Assembly: GCA_018830445.1 (NCBI GenBank)
Contig: JAHJSN010000134.1
Location: forward strand, 1 to 64,000
Source of the DNA: Alphaproteobacteria bacterium
Lineage (GTDB): Bacteria; Pseudomonadota; Alphaproteobacteria; Rhizobiales; Hyphomicrobiaceae
Direction of reading: 5' to 3'
Length of the DNA: 64,000 bases
Positions 55,830-64,000 of this stretch are shown piece after piece; the stretch's first letter is position 1, and every line of letters starts with the position of its first letter. Made by a program: the position numbers and the translations under genes. The notes under the pieces were generated by a model. It had not been told where the DNA came from. It ran no database searches and worked only from the letters and a program-made list of their open reading frames with translations.

Positions 55830-55893
55830 GTGTTCTGGCTCAACCATTTGATTCCCGGGTGGAGGTCGTCAAATGTTTGTGAATCCAGAACAC
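55830..55893. repeat. Inverted repeat GTGTTCTGG/CCAGAACAC
   Basis: Perfect 9-bp arms at 55830-55838 and 55885-55893 enclose 46 bp. It lies in the 731-bp gene-free region 55622-56352, next to a similar element that shares the TAGTGTTC sequence. Confidence 0.7.
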
Positions 55894-55907
55894 AATCAAA
55901 AGGTTGC

Positions 55908-55971
55908 CTAGTGTTCCGGGCTGACATTCAGGTTCCCTGCCGGGAACCATATGTCAGTGTCGGAACACTAG
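55908..55971. repeat. Nested stem-loop: 11-bp outer and 7-bp inner inverted repeats
   Basis: CTAGTGTTCCG (55908-55918) pairs with CGGAACACTAG (55961-55971). Between them GGTTCCC-TGCC-GGGAACC (55931-55948) forms its own hairpin. The nested symmetry suggests a small palindromic mobile element or a structured RNA. Confidence 0.75.
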
Positions 55972-56082
55972 GGACTGGCTCAATGGGTTTTCGGCGGCTG
56001 ATTTGGTCTCACGCGGCTGGCCTTCGATTGCATCGCAGGCCGCTCCGTAATGGCGAACCCATGCTGTGCATGGATGGGCGGC

Positions 56083-56160
56083 GCATTAGTCGTCAACACT
56101 GCGCAAGCTGGTGTTGAGCAAGCATTAGTCGTCAACACTGCGCAAGCTCGTGTTGAGCAA
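56083..56160. repeat. Two tandem 39-bp repeats with hairpin
   Basis: Units start at 56083 and 56122 with GCATTAGTCGTCAACACTGC; each contains CAACAC and GTGTTG as inverted arms around an 11-base loop. The period is the same 39 bp as the array at 37.2 kb but the sequence differs. Confidence 0.85.
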
Positions 56161-56207
56161 GTGCCGTGTCGCCTTGCTCACGGGCTTCGCCATACGTTGC
56201 GGAGGAT

Positions 56208-56310
56208 TGTCCGGGCGCGGGGGCTGGTCGGCACCTGAAGCGCCCCGTTAAAGTGTCCGGGCGCGGGGGCTGGTCGGCACCTGAAGCGCCCCGTTAAAGT
56301 GTCCGGGCGC
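56208..56310. repeat. 46-bp tandem repeat, two full copies and one partial
   Basis: TGTCCGGGCGCGGGGGCTGG-type units start at 56208, 56254 and 56300. The third is cut after about 11 bp. They stand just beyond the end of the leftward gene at 56353. Confidence 0.85.
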
Positions 56311-56352
56311 CGGATGGCGAGCCCCACACGACTTTAGGAAGTGTGGGCCAAC

Positions 56353-56715
56353 CTAAGTGTCAAACAACCCCATCTGCTCCGGCGTATTGTTGGATCTCGA
56401 TATAACCCGGTGCATGCCGAAATCGGTACGCTCCACCAGCTCCGGATAGCGCTCCTTGAAAACCTTCAGTGCACGCTCGCGCGCCTCGGGAAACCGCCGG
56501 CCTTCCCAGATCTCATAAAGCCTGCGCGGGTCGCATGCGTAGCGGCGCAGGATCTCGATCCGCCGCACGCGAAGCCAGCGAGCAATCCAGATGTCGACGG
56601 CATCCGCTTCGCCGATGATGCGCGGCGCTTCCGCGCGCTCGGGTTCGATCAGGAGGAGTGGGCTACGACGCATGATTTGACTGTTCGCTGTTTCCGCTAC
56701 TGATTTGATGTCCAT
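56353..56715 (-). CDS. Small conserved hypothetical protein with a C-terminal QMGLF tail
   Basis: The 120-residue protein is Arg-rich and mostly helical, with [18 protein letters not shown] and [15 protein letters not shown]. It ends [17 protein letters not shown] resembles the QxxLF peptide that docks on the bacterial sliding clamp, so a replication or repair link is possible. This is inference from a short motif. The start could also be Met 15 (56673). It is divergent from hisA. Confidence 0.65.
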   Translation of the reverse strand: MDIKSVAETANSQIMRRSPLLLIEPERAEAPRIIGEADAVDIWIARWLRVRRIEILRRYACDPRRLYEIWEGRRFPEARERALKVFKERYPELVERTDFGMHRVISRSNNTPEQMGLFDT

Positions 56716-56836
56716 TAGAGTACGTTACAAGAACATCATAGCGATTCCGTGGCCGGACTTGACCAGCCGTCGCAGTCCGGCGATGGAGACCTCCAACGAG
56801 AATGATCCTCCATCGAATCAAAGAGACATACCGCCC

Positions 56837-57565
56837 GTGATCCTGTTTCCCGCCATCGACCTGAAAGACGGCCAGTGCGTACGCCTCAAGCTGGGCGAAA
56901 TGAGCCAGGCGACCGTCTTCAATGACGATCCAGCCGCACAGGCCAAGACATTCGAGGACCAGGGCTTCGCGTATCTGCACGTCGTCGATCTGAACGGCGC
57001 CTTCGCAGGCCGGCCCGTGAACGGCGAAGCTGTCGATGCGATCCTGGGTGCGTTGACGATCCCCGTCCAGCTCGGCGGCGGCATCCGCGATCTGGCAACC
57101 ATCGAGACCTGGCTTGAAAAGGGCATCACCCGCGTCATTCTGGGGACAATCGCCGTCCGCGATCCCGCGCTGGTCAATGAGGCATGCCGCAACTTCCCCG
57201 GCCGCATCGCCGTCGGCATCGACGCCAAGGCCGGCAAGGTCGCCGTCGAAGGCTGGGCCGAATCGAGCGAATTGACGGCAATCCAACTGGCGGGGCGATT
57301 CGAGGATGCGGGCGTATCGGCGATCATCTACACCGACATCGAACGCGATGGCATTCTGAAGGGCCTCAATCTACCTGCGACCGCCGAACTGGCCCGTGCC
57401 ACCTCCATTCCAGTCATCGCCTCCGGTGGCCTTGCCTCGATCGACGACATCAAGGAACTGATCAAGCCGGAATACGCGATGCTCGAAGGCGCCATCAGCG
57501 GCCGCGCGCTTTATGATGGGCGCATCGACCCAGGTGAGGCACTCGCGCTCCTGAAGCAAGGCTGA
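56837..57565 (+). CDS. hisA: Phosphoribosylformimino-AICAR-P isomerase HisA
   Basis: This 242-residue TIM-barrel protein begins at GTG 56837 ([12 protein letters not shown]). It has [44 protein letters not shown] and [11 protein letters not shown], the two phosphate-binding halves of HisA. The frame is open to 56705 but the start at the conserved core is usual for the family; ATG 56783 is an alternative. It usually sits next to hisH and hisF. Here it stands alone, about 5.8 kb from hisH and on the other strand. Confidence 0.94.
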   Translation: MILFPAIDLKDGQCVRLKLGEMSQATVFNDDPAAQAKTFEDQGFAYLHVVDLNGAFAGRPVNGEAVDAILGALTIPVQLGGGIRDLATIETWLEKGITRVILGTIAVRDPALVNEACRNFPGRIAVGIDAKAGKVAVEGWAESSELTAIQLAGRFEDAGVSAIIYTDIERDGILKGLNLPATAELARATSIPVIASGGLASIDDIKELIKPEYAMLEGAISGRALYDGRIDPGEALALLKQG

Positions 57566-57727
57566 ACCGATCCCCGCAGCTTATCAATTTCCCCGGCCTG
57601 CTACCCGCCAGCCGCACGGCAGCTAATTCGTCGGCAGGCCTTTCCACGCCTCTCCAGGTAAAGGATAATGCTTTCTCGCCCGACGCTTTAAGCTCCCAGA
57701 TCATCCAGCCACCAAGGAACCGGTCCC

Positions 57728-59482
57728 ATGTCCGAAATCGACGTAAAAGTCCCCGACATCGGCGATTTCAAGGACGTCCCGGTAATCGAAATCCTGGTGG
57801 CCCCCGGCGACGAAGTCAAACCCGAAGACCCGCTCGTCACGCTGGAAAGCGATAAGGCGACGATGGAAATTCCATCGCCTGAGGCCGGCAGGATTGTCGA
57901 AATCAAAGTCGCCGTCGGCGACAAGCTATCCGAAGGTTCGCTGATCCTGACCATGGAAGCTGCCGCCGCCGGACAAGCCACCGCACCGAAAAGTGGTGCA
58001 TCCTCAGCCGCACCTCTCGCCGCAGCAACGCCAGCCCCCGCCGCCGCGACCCACTCTGGCAGCGCCGACATCGAATGCGAAATGATGGTACTGGGAGCCG
58101 GACCCGGCGGCTATTCGGCAGCCTTCCGATCCGCCGATCTCGGCATGAAGACGGTGCTGGTCGAGCGCTGGAACGTCCTCGGCGGCGTCTGCCTAAACGT
58201 CGGCTGCATCCCCTCCAAGGCGCTCCTGCACACCGCCGCCGTCATGGAGGAAGTCAAGGCGATGGCCGCCCACGGTATCTCGTTCGGAGAACCCGAAGTC
58301 GATCTTGCAAAACTGCGCGCCCACAAGGAGAAGGTCGTCGGAAAATTGACCACCGGCCTCGCCGGCATGGCCAAGATGCGTAAGGTGGAGGTCGTCACCG
58401 GCACCGGCCGCTTCCTCGATCCCCATCACATCGAAGTCAGCCTGACCGACGGCTCCGGCAAAAAAACCGTCAAGTTTGAGAAGGCCATCATCGCCGCCGG
58501 TTCCGAAGCGGTGAAACTACCCTTCATCCCCGACGATCCGCGCATCGTCGACTCGACCGGCGCGCTCGAACTGCGCGACATCCCCAAGAAAATGCTGGTC
58601 ATCGGCGGCGGCATCATCGGGCTCGAAATGGCGACCGTCTACTCCACACTCGGCACAAGGCTCGATTGCGTCGAGATGCTCGACGGCCTGATGCCGGGCG
58701 CCGACCGCGACCTGGTCAAGGTCTGGGAGAAGGTCAATGCCAGGCGCTTTGATAACATCATGCTGAAAACGAAGACGGTCGCTGTGGCGGCGAAGAAGGA
58801 CGGCATCCACGTCACCTTCGAAGGCGAAAAGGCACCTGCTGAACCGCAGGTCTACGACATGGTCCTCGTCGCTGTCGGCCGCTCGCCGAACGGCAAGCTG
58901 ATCGACGCCGGCAAGGCCGGGGTCGCCGTCACCGAGCGCGGCTTCATCGAGACCGACAAACGGATGCGCACCAACGTCGCCCACATCTTCGCCATCGGCG
59001 ATGTCGTCGGCCAGCCGATGCTCGCCCACAAGGCCGTGCACGAAGCCCACGTCGCCGCCGAAGCCGCCGCCGGGCAGAAGAGCACGTTCGATGCCCGCCA
59101 GATCCCGTCCGTCGCCTACACCGATCCAGAAATCGCCTGGGCCGGCGTGACCGAAACCGAAGCCAAGGCCAAGGGCATCAAGTTCGCCAAGGCTGTGTTC
59201 CCGTGGGCAGCCTCGGGCCGTGCCATCGCCAACGGCCGCGACGAAGGCTTCACCAAGCTTCTGTTCGATGAAGAAAGCCACCGCTGCATCGGCGGCGGCA
59301 TCGTCGGCACCCATGCCGGCGATCTGATTGGCGAAATTTGTCTCGCCGTCGAAATGGGAGCTGATGCCGTCGACATCGCCAAGACGATCCATCCACACCC
59401 GACATTGGGCGAATCCATCGGCATGGCCGCCGAAGTGTTCGAAGGCGCGTGCACCGACTTGCCGCCGCCAAAAAAGCGCTGA
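57728..59482 (+). CDS. lpdA: Dihydrolipoyl dehydrogenase with N-terminal lipoyl domain
   Basis: The 584-residue protein starts with a lipoyl domain whose modified Lys is in ESDKATMEIPSP near residue 43. An Ala/Pro linker (about 80-112) follows. The flavoprotein has LGAGPGGYSAAF, the redox disulfide GGVCLNVGCIPSKAL near 150, GGGIIGLEMATVY, and the C-terminal His-Glu region HPHPTLGE. It reoxidises lipoamide of 2-oxoacid dehydrogenases. AAGGA lies nine bases before the start. Confidence 0.95.
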   Translation: MSEIDVKVPDIGDFKDVPVIEILVAPGDEVKPEDPLVTLESDKATMEIPSPEAGRIVEIKVAVGDKLSEGSLILTMEAAAAGQATAPKSGASSAAPLAAATPAPAAATHSGSADIECEMMVLGAGPGGYSAAFRSADLGMKTVLVERWNVLGGVCLNVGCIPSKALLHTAAVMEEVKAMAAHGISFGEPEVDLAKLRAHKEKVVGKLTTGLAGMAKMRKVEVVTGTGRFLDPHHIEVSLTDGSGKKTVKFEKAIIAAGSEAVKLPFIPDDPRIVDSTGALELRDIPKKMLVIGGGIIGLEMATVYSTLGTRLDCVEMLDGLMPGADRDLVKVWEKVNARRFDNIMLKTKTVAVAAKKDGIHVTFEGEKAPAEPQVYDMVLVAVGRSPNGKLIDAGKAGVAVTERGFIETDKRMRTNVAHIFAIGDVVGQPMLAHKAVHEAHVAAEAAAGQKSTFDARQIPSVAYTDPEIAWAGVTETEAKAKGIKFAKAVFPWAASGRAIANGRDEGFTKLLFDEESHRCIGGGIVGTHAGDLIGEICLAVEMGADAVDIAKTIHPHPTLGESIGMAAEVFEGACTDLPPPKKR

Positions 59483-59532
59483 CCGCAAGTCAGCGCAATT
59501 CGGCGGCAACGAAATCATCCCAACAAGAAAAA

Positions 59533-59573
59533 CGGCACGTGCCGCCCGCTGTGGAGCGTCGCTGCACGTGCCG
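59533..59573. terminator. 10-bp inverted repeat between convergent genes
   Basis: CGGCACGTGC (59533-59542) pairs perfectly with GCACGTGCCG (59564-59573). It lies between lpdA (+) and the leftward 48-residue gene and could terminate both. No T-run is visible. Each arm is itself self-complementary (GCACGTGC). Confidence 0.5.
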
Positions 59574-59596
59574 AAATCCCAGTTGGGAATATCCTC

Positions 59597-59743
59597 TCAG
59601 ACCGTAGCGACCGTGGTCACCATAGGGGTAGCGGCCCCGGTCTCGATCGAGATCGTATTCTCGTCGTAGTAATAGAAAGCGGCAAGCGCGATGATGCCGA
59701 CGATCAGGGCGCCGATAAGGAACCATTGCGTACTGTTACCCAT
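59597..59743 (-). CDS. 48-residue single-pass membrane protein
   Basis: MGNSTQWFLIGALIVGIIALA begins a 48-residue peptide with one hydrophobic helix (about residues 8-27), then YYYDENTISIETG and a Val/Thr-rich tail. AGGAG stands seven bases upstream of the ATG, which supports a real small gene. The longer frame upstream does not look coding. The function is unknown. Confidence 0.7.
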   Translation of the reverse strand: MGNSTQWFLIGALIVGIIALAAFYYYDENTISIETGAATPMVTTVATV

Positions 59744-59880
59744 AACCGATCTCCTCAAGTTGCATTGAACTCGTGCTGAGAACGCAAATCGCAGGGACCT
59801 TGTTCCGAAAAATTTCGCCATCTACCGTGTCATGAAAAAGCGTGCTACCCGGATCGACCTCAAATGAAGGCCGCGAAAAC

Positions 59881-60690
59881 ATGTCGACACTGATCGTGAT
59901 CCCCGCCCGCTACGGATCGACGAGGCTTCCAGGTAAACCACTTGCCGTCATCGAAGGCCGCACCTTACTCGAGCGGGTTGTCGATGTCGCAGCGCGCGCG
60001 GCGAAACTGACCGGAGCCGCCTACGTCGTCGCCACCGACGACGAGCGGATTGTTCGCCACGCCGGGGAAATCGGTGCCCCTGCCGTCATGACCGATGCGG
60101 ATTTGCGCACCGGAACCGACCGGGCGCTTGCCGCGCATACCGCATGCGGTTCGACGGCCGACTTCATCCTCAACCTGCAAGGCGACGCCCCGTTTACCGA
60201 GGCAGATCATTTAGCCCGGCTGATTGAATGTTCGAACACCCTCGAAGCCGACGTCATCACGCCTGTGATCCGCCTCGACTGGCAGGCCCTCGACGACATT
60301 CGCGAACGCAAGCTCAAGACGCCGTTCAGCGGCACCACGTGCGTGAGGGGCGCCGATGGCCGCGCCTTCTGGTTCTCGAAAAACATCATGCCTGCCGTTC
60401 GCAACGAGGCCGAACTGCGCAAGCAGTCGGGCATGTCCCCCGTGTTCCGCCACATCGGACTGTATGCCTATCGCTTGTCGTCCCTGAAGAGGTTCACACA
60501 ACTGCCGGCCGGCACCTACGAGACACTCGAAGGACTGGAGCAGTTGCGCTTCATCGAAAACGGCATGATCGTCCATACCGTTGAAGTCGAGCGTCCGCGC
60601 ATCTCCATGTCGGGAATCGATTCCAAGGAGGACGCGGACCTTGCAGCACAACTCATCAGGAAGCATGGGGACCCGTTCCATGGCCGCTGA
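59881..60690 (+). CDS. kdsB: 3-deoxy-manno-octulosonate cytidylyltransferase KdsB
   Basis: This 269-residue enzyme activates Kdo with CTP for lipopolysaccharide. The N-terminus IVIPARYGSTRLPGKPL is diagnostic. NLQGDAPF and GIDSKEDADL follow. MSTLIVIP was chosen over an upstream Met 13 codons earlier because the core begins there. The histidine-phosphatase gene overlaps its 3' end. Confidence 0.94.
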   Translation: MSTLIVIPARYGSTRLPGKPLAVIEGRTLLERVVDVAARAAKLTGAAYVVATDDERIVRHAGEIGAPAVMTDADLRTGTDRALAAHTACGSTADFILNLQGDAPFTEADHLARLIECSNTLEADVITPVIRLDWQALDDIRERKLKTPFSGTTCVRGADGRAFWFSKNIMPAVRNEAELRKQSGMSPVFRHIGLYAYRLSSLKRFTQLPAGTYETLEGLEQLRFIENGMIVHTVEVERPRISMSGIDSKEDADLAAQLIRKHGDPFHGR

Positions 60691-61309
60691 ACTGGGAAAA
60701 CGCGTCTACGTTGTCCGCCATGGCAACACCTTCGATAAGGGCGACATCGTTCGCCGCGTCGGCGGGCGCACCGACCTCGCGCTATCTGTTTCAGGCCGCG
60801 AACAGGCCGATCGGCTTGCGGCCCACTTCATGGCAAACGGCATCGTTTTCGACAAAGCCTATTCATCGCCGTTGAAGCGCACGATGGAAACAGCGCGCTC
60901 AATTCTCACCGCCCAAGGCGGCAACCTGCCAATCGAGCCCGCCACCTTTCTGCGCGAAATCGACTACGGCCCCGACGAAAATGCGCCCGAGGAAGATGTC
61001 GTCCGCCGCATCGGCGAAGACGCGTTGCAGAAGTGGGAGACAGATGCCATCCCGCCTCCCGGCTGGCTCGTTGACAACGATGGGCTGACCGCGGCCTGGG
61101 CTTCGTTTCTGGAGCAGATGGCAGGCACAAACGCCCGCAACATCCTGGCCGTCACCAGCAACGGCATCGCCCGCTTCCTGTTGAACCTGCCGACCCTGAA
61201 CAATCCGGACGCCACCTTGAAGCTTCGCACCGCCGCTTACGGCGTCATCCGCATCGGCGACACCGGAACCCCTTTGCTCGAAGACTGGAACATCCGCCCG
61301 CCCGCGTGA
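60680..61309 (+). CDS. Histidine phosphatase (phosphoglycerate mutase-like)
   Basis: This is about 209 residues from MAAELGKR. The catalytic RHG motif is in VYVVRHGNTFDKG near residue 12, and SSPLKRTMETA follows. The C-terminal partner His is replaced by a VTSNGIARF segment. Where most family members have GHG or SHG this protein has TSNG, so activity is uncertain. It overlaps kdsB by eleven bases. The substrate is unknown. Confidence 0.85.
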   Translation: MAAELGKRVYVVRHGNTFDKGDIVRRVGGRTDLALSVSGREQADRLAAHFMANGIVFDKAYSSPLKRTMETARSILTAQGGNLPIEPATFLREIDYGPDENAPEEDVVRRIGEDALQKWETDAIPPPGWLVDNDGLTAAWASFLEQMAGTNARNILAVTSNGIARFLLNLPTLNNPDATLKLRTAAYGVIRIGDTGTPLLEDWNIRPPA

Positions 61310-61359
61310 GCATGCCGCCTGCCCGGTCCCGTGACGCCGTGAAACCCGCGACCCGTTGC

Positions 61360-62367
61360 TCACGCGACCGGGAATCCCGACGTGCGCGAGATTTCGCCTC
61401 TCTTGCTCACAAGCAGCACTTCAACGTCGCCAACCCGGTCCGCAAGCGCGAGACTTTCCGCAGCGGGCATCACCATCATGGCTGTCGCAAGGGCATCCGC
61501 ACGGGCACCCGATTGCGTCAGCACCGACACTGACGCCATCTGCGTAGGCGAGCGCAGCGTATTCGGGTCGAAGATATGGTGCGCGCTGAAATCGTCGGTA
61601 AAAGCCGTGGCGTAATCGCCCGACGTCGCGAGAATTCCCGACAACGGCTTTAGCAGAGCAACATACGCGCCTTCGCGGCGCGGATCGGCAATTCCCGCCG
61701 TCCAGTCTTCATGGCCGTTTCGCCTGCCCGAAACGCCGATCTCTCCGGTATTGAGGAACGCATCGGCGATACCGTGAGCATTGAGCGCACGCAGGCAGCG
61801 CTCCGTCGCATAGCCCTGCGCGATGCCATTGAGCGTCAACGCCATGCCTGGCATCGCCAGACGCACACGCGAGCCGTCAACGAAAACCTTGCGGTAGCCG
61901 ATCAGCGCCCGCACCGCCGCAATGTCATCGTCGGAAGGCGCGCGCCCGGCCTTGTAGGCACTTTCGTGAAGCCTCCATAACGGTTGCACGGTGATATCGA
62001 AGGCACCGTCGGTCAACTCGGAAACCTCGCGCGCGGCAACCAGCATCTCGGTCAGCGCCGTCGGCGCATCGGCGAGAAATCCGTCACGGTTGAGACGGCT
62101 GAGCGCGCTTCGAGGCGAGAACAGATTGGCCGCCTCCTGCACCTTCTCGATCTCGGCCCACGCCGCATCGAGGCCTGCTTGCAGTGTTGCTTGGTCTTGG
62201 TGATGCCCCCTCAGCGTCACCGTCGTGCCGAATGCGATGCCCGCCCGCCGGCCGGTCTGAACGTTCGCGGCCGTTCCAAGTCGCCATGCCCCGGTAGCAA
62301 CAAGCCCCGATGAAAGCCCGCCCGCAATCAAAACCTGACGCCGCGATGGCCGCCGTAACGTTGTCAT
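61360..62367 (-). CDS. apbE: FAD:protein FMN transferase ApbE (NosX-like)
   Basis: This is 335 residues from MTTLRRPS. A twin-arginine-like leader (SRRQVLIAGG) indicates export. It has FGTTVTLRG, NLFSPRSALSRLN, DGAFDITVQPLW, LNGIAQGYA and the metal-binding ATSGDYAT region. ApbE links FMN covalently to Thr in NosR-type and Nqr/Rnf proteins. It overlaps nosR by ATGA, which makes NosR the likely substrate. In nos clusters this gene is called nosX. Confidence 0.9.
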   Translation of the reverse strand: MTTLRRPSRRQVLIAGGLSSGLVATGAWRLGTAANVQTGRRAGIAFGTTVTLRGHHQDQATLQAGLDAAWAEIEKVQEAANLFSPRSALSRLNRDGFLADAPTALTEMLVAAREVSELTDGAFDITVQPLWRLHESAYKAGRAPSDDDIAAVRALIGYRKVFVDGSRVRLAMPGMALTLNGIAQGYATERCLRALNAHGIADAFLNTGEIGVSGRRNGHEDWTAGIADPRREGAYVALLKPLSGILATSGDYATAFTDDFSAHHIFDPNTLRSPTQMASVSVLTQSGARADALATAMMVMPAAESLALADRVGDVEVLLVSKRGEISRTSGFPVA

Positions 62368-64000
62368 ACCACGACCTCCTCGACTGGCGTGCCCGCAGGC
62401 ACCCGATTGCGCACCACCGCCCTTTTCTTGTCGGCAAGGACCAGCGGCACGCATGTCTTGGCGTCGTTATGAATGACGACGCAATCCATGCATTGGAAAC
62501 ACTCGTCGTATCGCACCTCACCTTTCGGTTCGATGGCGCCGTACCGGCAGCGCACCGCGCAAAGCTGGCACGGCGAGCCGCACTCCTTGCGCCGCGCGAT
62601 CCAGTCGAACCGGCGCATACTTCCCAGCAGGGCAAGGCTCGCACCCAGCGGACACAGATAGAGGCAGAACCCTTTGTAGACGAAGGCGCCCAACGCCAGC
62701 ACGGCTACCGCATAGGTCACGAACGGCCATGTCCTGTCGAATCCAAGTGTAATCGCCGTCTTGAACGGCTCAAGCTCCGCAAGCCATTCCGCAGCAGGAG
62801 TGTACGTCAAGGCGCTTACGACGATTGCCCCGAGGAGCACGTACTTCAAGATGCGCAGCTTCCGGTCAAGCGCATAAGGGATCGAATACTGGGGCACTTT
62901 CAGCCGTTGGGCGATGTTTCCGACGAACTCCTGAAATGCGCCGAAGGGACACAGCCAGCCGCAGAAAGTACCGCGCCCAAAAATCACCAGCGTGGCGAGC
63001 ACGAACACCCACAGCAACAGCGATACCGGATCGAACAGCAAAAAGCCGAAGCCGCCGTTGGTCCTGGCCGCATTGATGACTGCCAGCACGTTGTTGATCG
63101 ACAGTTGACCCTGCCCCCACCAGCCGATGCCAACCAGTGTAACGGTCAGGAAAACCATTCTGAACAAGTCGAACCGGCGCGCATTCGCCGTCAACTGCCC
63201 CTGCATGAAAAGCCCGCCACTGAGGAGCAACACCGCGGCCGCAGCCAGGCCGATTTGCGCACGCTGTTCGCTCCAGATGGCCCGCCAGCCTTCCAGCGGC
63301 ACTTCCCTCTCGGCAAAAAATTCCCGCGGCGCATTGAATGCAATTGGAAACTCGCTCGTTTCCCGCCGGGGGAAGAGTTCCGTGTTCCGCCGCGTGACGC
63401 GCATCGATAGCTCGAAGGGATGCGTAGGATCGAAACCGGCTTCCTTGTGGATCTTTACGGCAAACCAGTTCGAAACATCAGGCAGATCCGCAGATTGCAG
63501 CACCTGCAGATCGATGGCGTCGTTGATGGCAATCGGAAACTTGTCCTGGGAAAGTATGAGGTTTTCTGGAACCGAACCCCGAAGCTGGTCGCCCCCCCGA
63601 AAACCATACCGCCCGGAACTCCCGAGCAGGATGACGTGATCCCCCTCTTCCGTCTGCTCTACGAGCCTTGCGAAACCGTCTTTTCCCAGCACCGCCCGTC
63701 CGATTTCCGGTGCGCTGAGATAGAGCGTGAAAACGTCCGTCGATTGTGCATCTGGATCGGTTCCCGGACTGGGCTCGACGTCATGATCGAATCGTTTGCC
63801 GAACCGCTTCTGAACCGTTTCCATATCGATCGTGGTTCGCGCCAGATATGAGCGTTGCACGACTTGGCCGGGCGTCAGCGTAACCCCGCTGTCGGGCTTC
63901 AGCTTGGCAGCCGCATCCGGATCCCTTCCGCCCCCGATGCCAAGTTTCGCACGAGCGATCTTCATCGCCGCCGACAGGATCGCGGTATTGATGATCCGCA
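62364..64000 (-). CDS. nosR: NosR/NirI family membrane flavoprotein, 5' end outside the window
   Basis: The gene runs off the right edge without a stop, so at least 545 C-terminal codons are present and the N-terminal FMN-binding domain is partly missing. After a periplasmic part come several membrane segments with the cytosolic CP motifs FCGWLCPFGAFQEF and FCLYLCPLGAS. Two 4Fe-4S cluster sets follow (CGSPCQLCAVRC and CFQCMDC). NosR supplies electrons for nitrous-oxide reductase and is needed for nosZ expression. The overlap with apbE fits FMN attachment. Confidence 0.92.
   Translation of the reverse strand, partial: RIINTAILSAAMKIARAKLGIGGGRDPDAAAKLKPDSGVTLTPGQVVQRSYLARTTIDMETVQKRFGKRFDHDVEPSPGTDPDAQSTDVFTLYLSAPEIGRAVLGKDGFARLVEQTEEGDHVILLGSSGRYGFRGGDQLRGSVPENLILSQDKFPIAINDAIDLQVLQSADLPDVSNWFAVKIHKEAGFDPTHPFELSMRVTRRNTELFPRRETSEFPIAFNAPREFFAEREVPLEGWRAIWSEQRAQIGLAAAAVLLLSGGLFMQGQLTANARRFDLFRMVFLTVTLVGIGWWGQGQLSINNVLAVINAARTNGGFGFLLFDPVSLLLWVFVLATLVIFGRGTFCGWLCPFGAFQEFVGNIAQRLKVPQYSIPYALDRKLRILKYVLLGAIVVSALTYTPAAEWLAELEPFKTAITLGFDRTWPFVTYAVAVLALGAFVYKGFCLYLCPLGASLALLGSMRRFDWIARRKECGSPCQLCAVRCRYGAIEPKGEVRYDECFQCMDCVVIHNDAKTCVPLVLADKKRAVVRNRVPAGTPVEEVVV

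Overview
The window looks like a GC-rich alphaproteobacterial chromosome, most likely Hyphomicrobiales (Rhizobiales). Evidence is the biotin operon bioB-bioF-bioD-bioA-bioZ, a DUF2628 gene between hisB and hisH, dihydrolipoyl dehydrogenase with an N-terminal lipoyl domain, and the DUF3489/DUF2924/serine-recombinase cassette common in that order. The right edge runs into a nosR/apbE pair, which suggests nitrous-oxide reduction. No species is claimed.

Positions 1-28.2 kb are an accessory island ending at the 3' end of a tRNA-Ala(CGC) gene. From left to right it holds: (a) four 22-23 bp direct repeats resembling an insertion-sequence end; (b) a leftward operon of about 14.5 kb (sbcD, sbcC, a Clp-type AAA+ ATPase, a radical-SAM activase-like gene, a zinc-ribbon/pseudokinase/SF1-helicase/nuclease-like gene and a coiled-coil gene), with a WYL-domain regulator of CapW/BrxR type transcribed divergently across an 88-bp gap that contains a perfect palindrome; (c) the DUF3489-DUF2924-recombinase cassette; (d) a leftward seven-gene operon whose core is Gabija (gajA, gajB), preceded by a STAS-like/winged-helix protein, a small basic protein, a Cys-rich protein and a GHKL ATPase, and followed by a HEPN-like helical protein; (e) an IS1182-family element with inverted ends and a candidate TCCG duplication. 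Two neighbouring genes of operon (b) are each interrupted by one in-frame TAG in the same octamer, CGCTAGAC. TAG also ends hslU at its canonical C-terminus, so these look like nonsense changes or local readthrough rather than a different genetic code.

From 28.4 kb onward the content is core genome: yggT-DUF167-folD, comM, yraN, rsmI, an LpoA/LppC-like lipoprotein, an AEC transporter, a flavin reductase, the biotin operon (bioZ feeding pimeloyl precursor to bioF, bioA, bioD and bioB), argG, rlmN, a membrane-bound spermidine-synthase-like protein, hisB-DUF2628-hisH, hslV-GNAT-hslU, hisA, lpdA, kdsB, a histidine phosphatase, apbE and nosR. Notable points in the core are a six-unit 39-bp hairpin tandem array at 37.2 kb, a DnaJ-type gene broken by one extra C in a C-run, a repeat-rich 730-bp intergenic region at 55.6-56.35 kb, hisA separated from hisBH, and a stand-alone Cas2/SinR-like small protein.

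The best candidate for an undescribed system is operon (b) with its WYL regulator. Second is the STAS/GHKL partner-switch-like module placed in front of Gabija.
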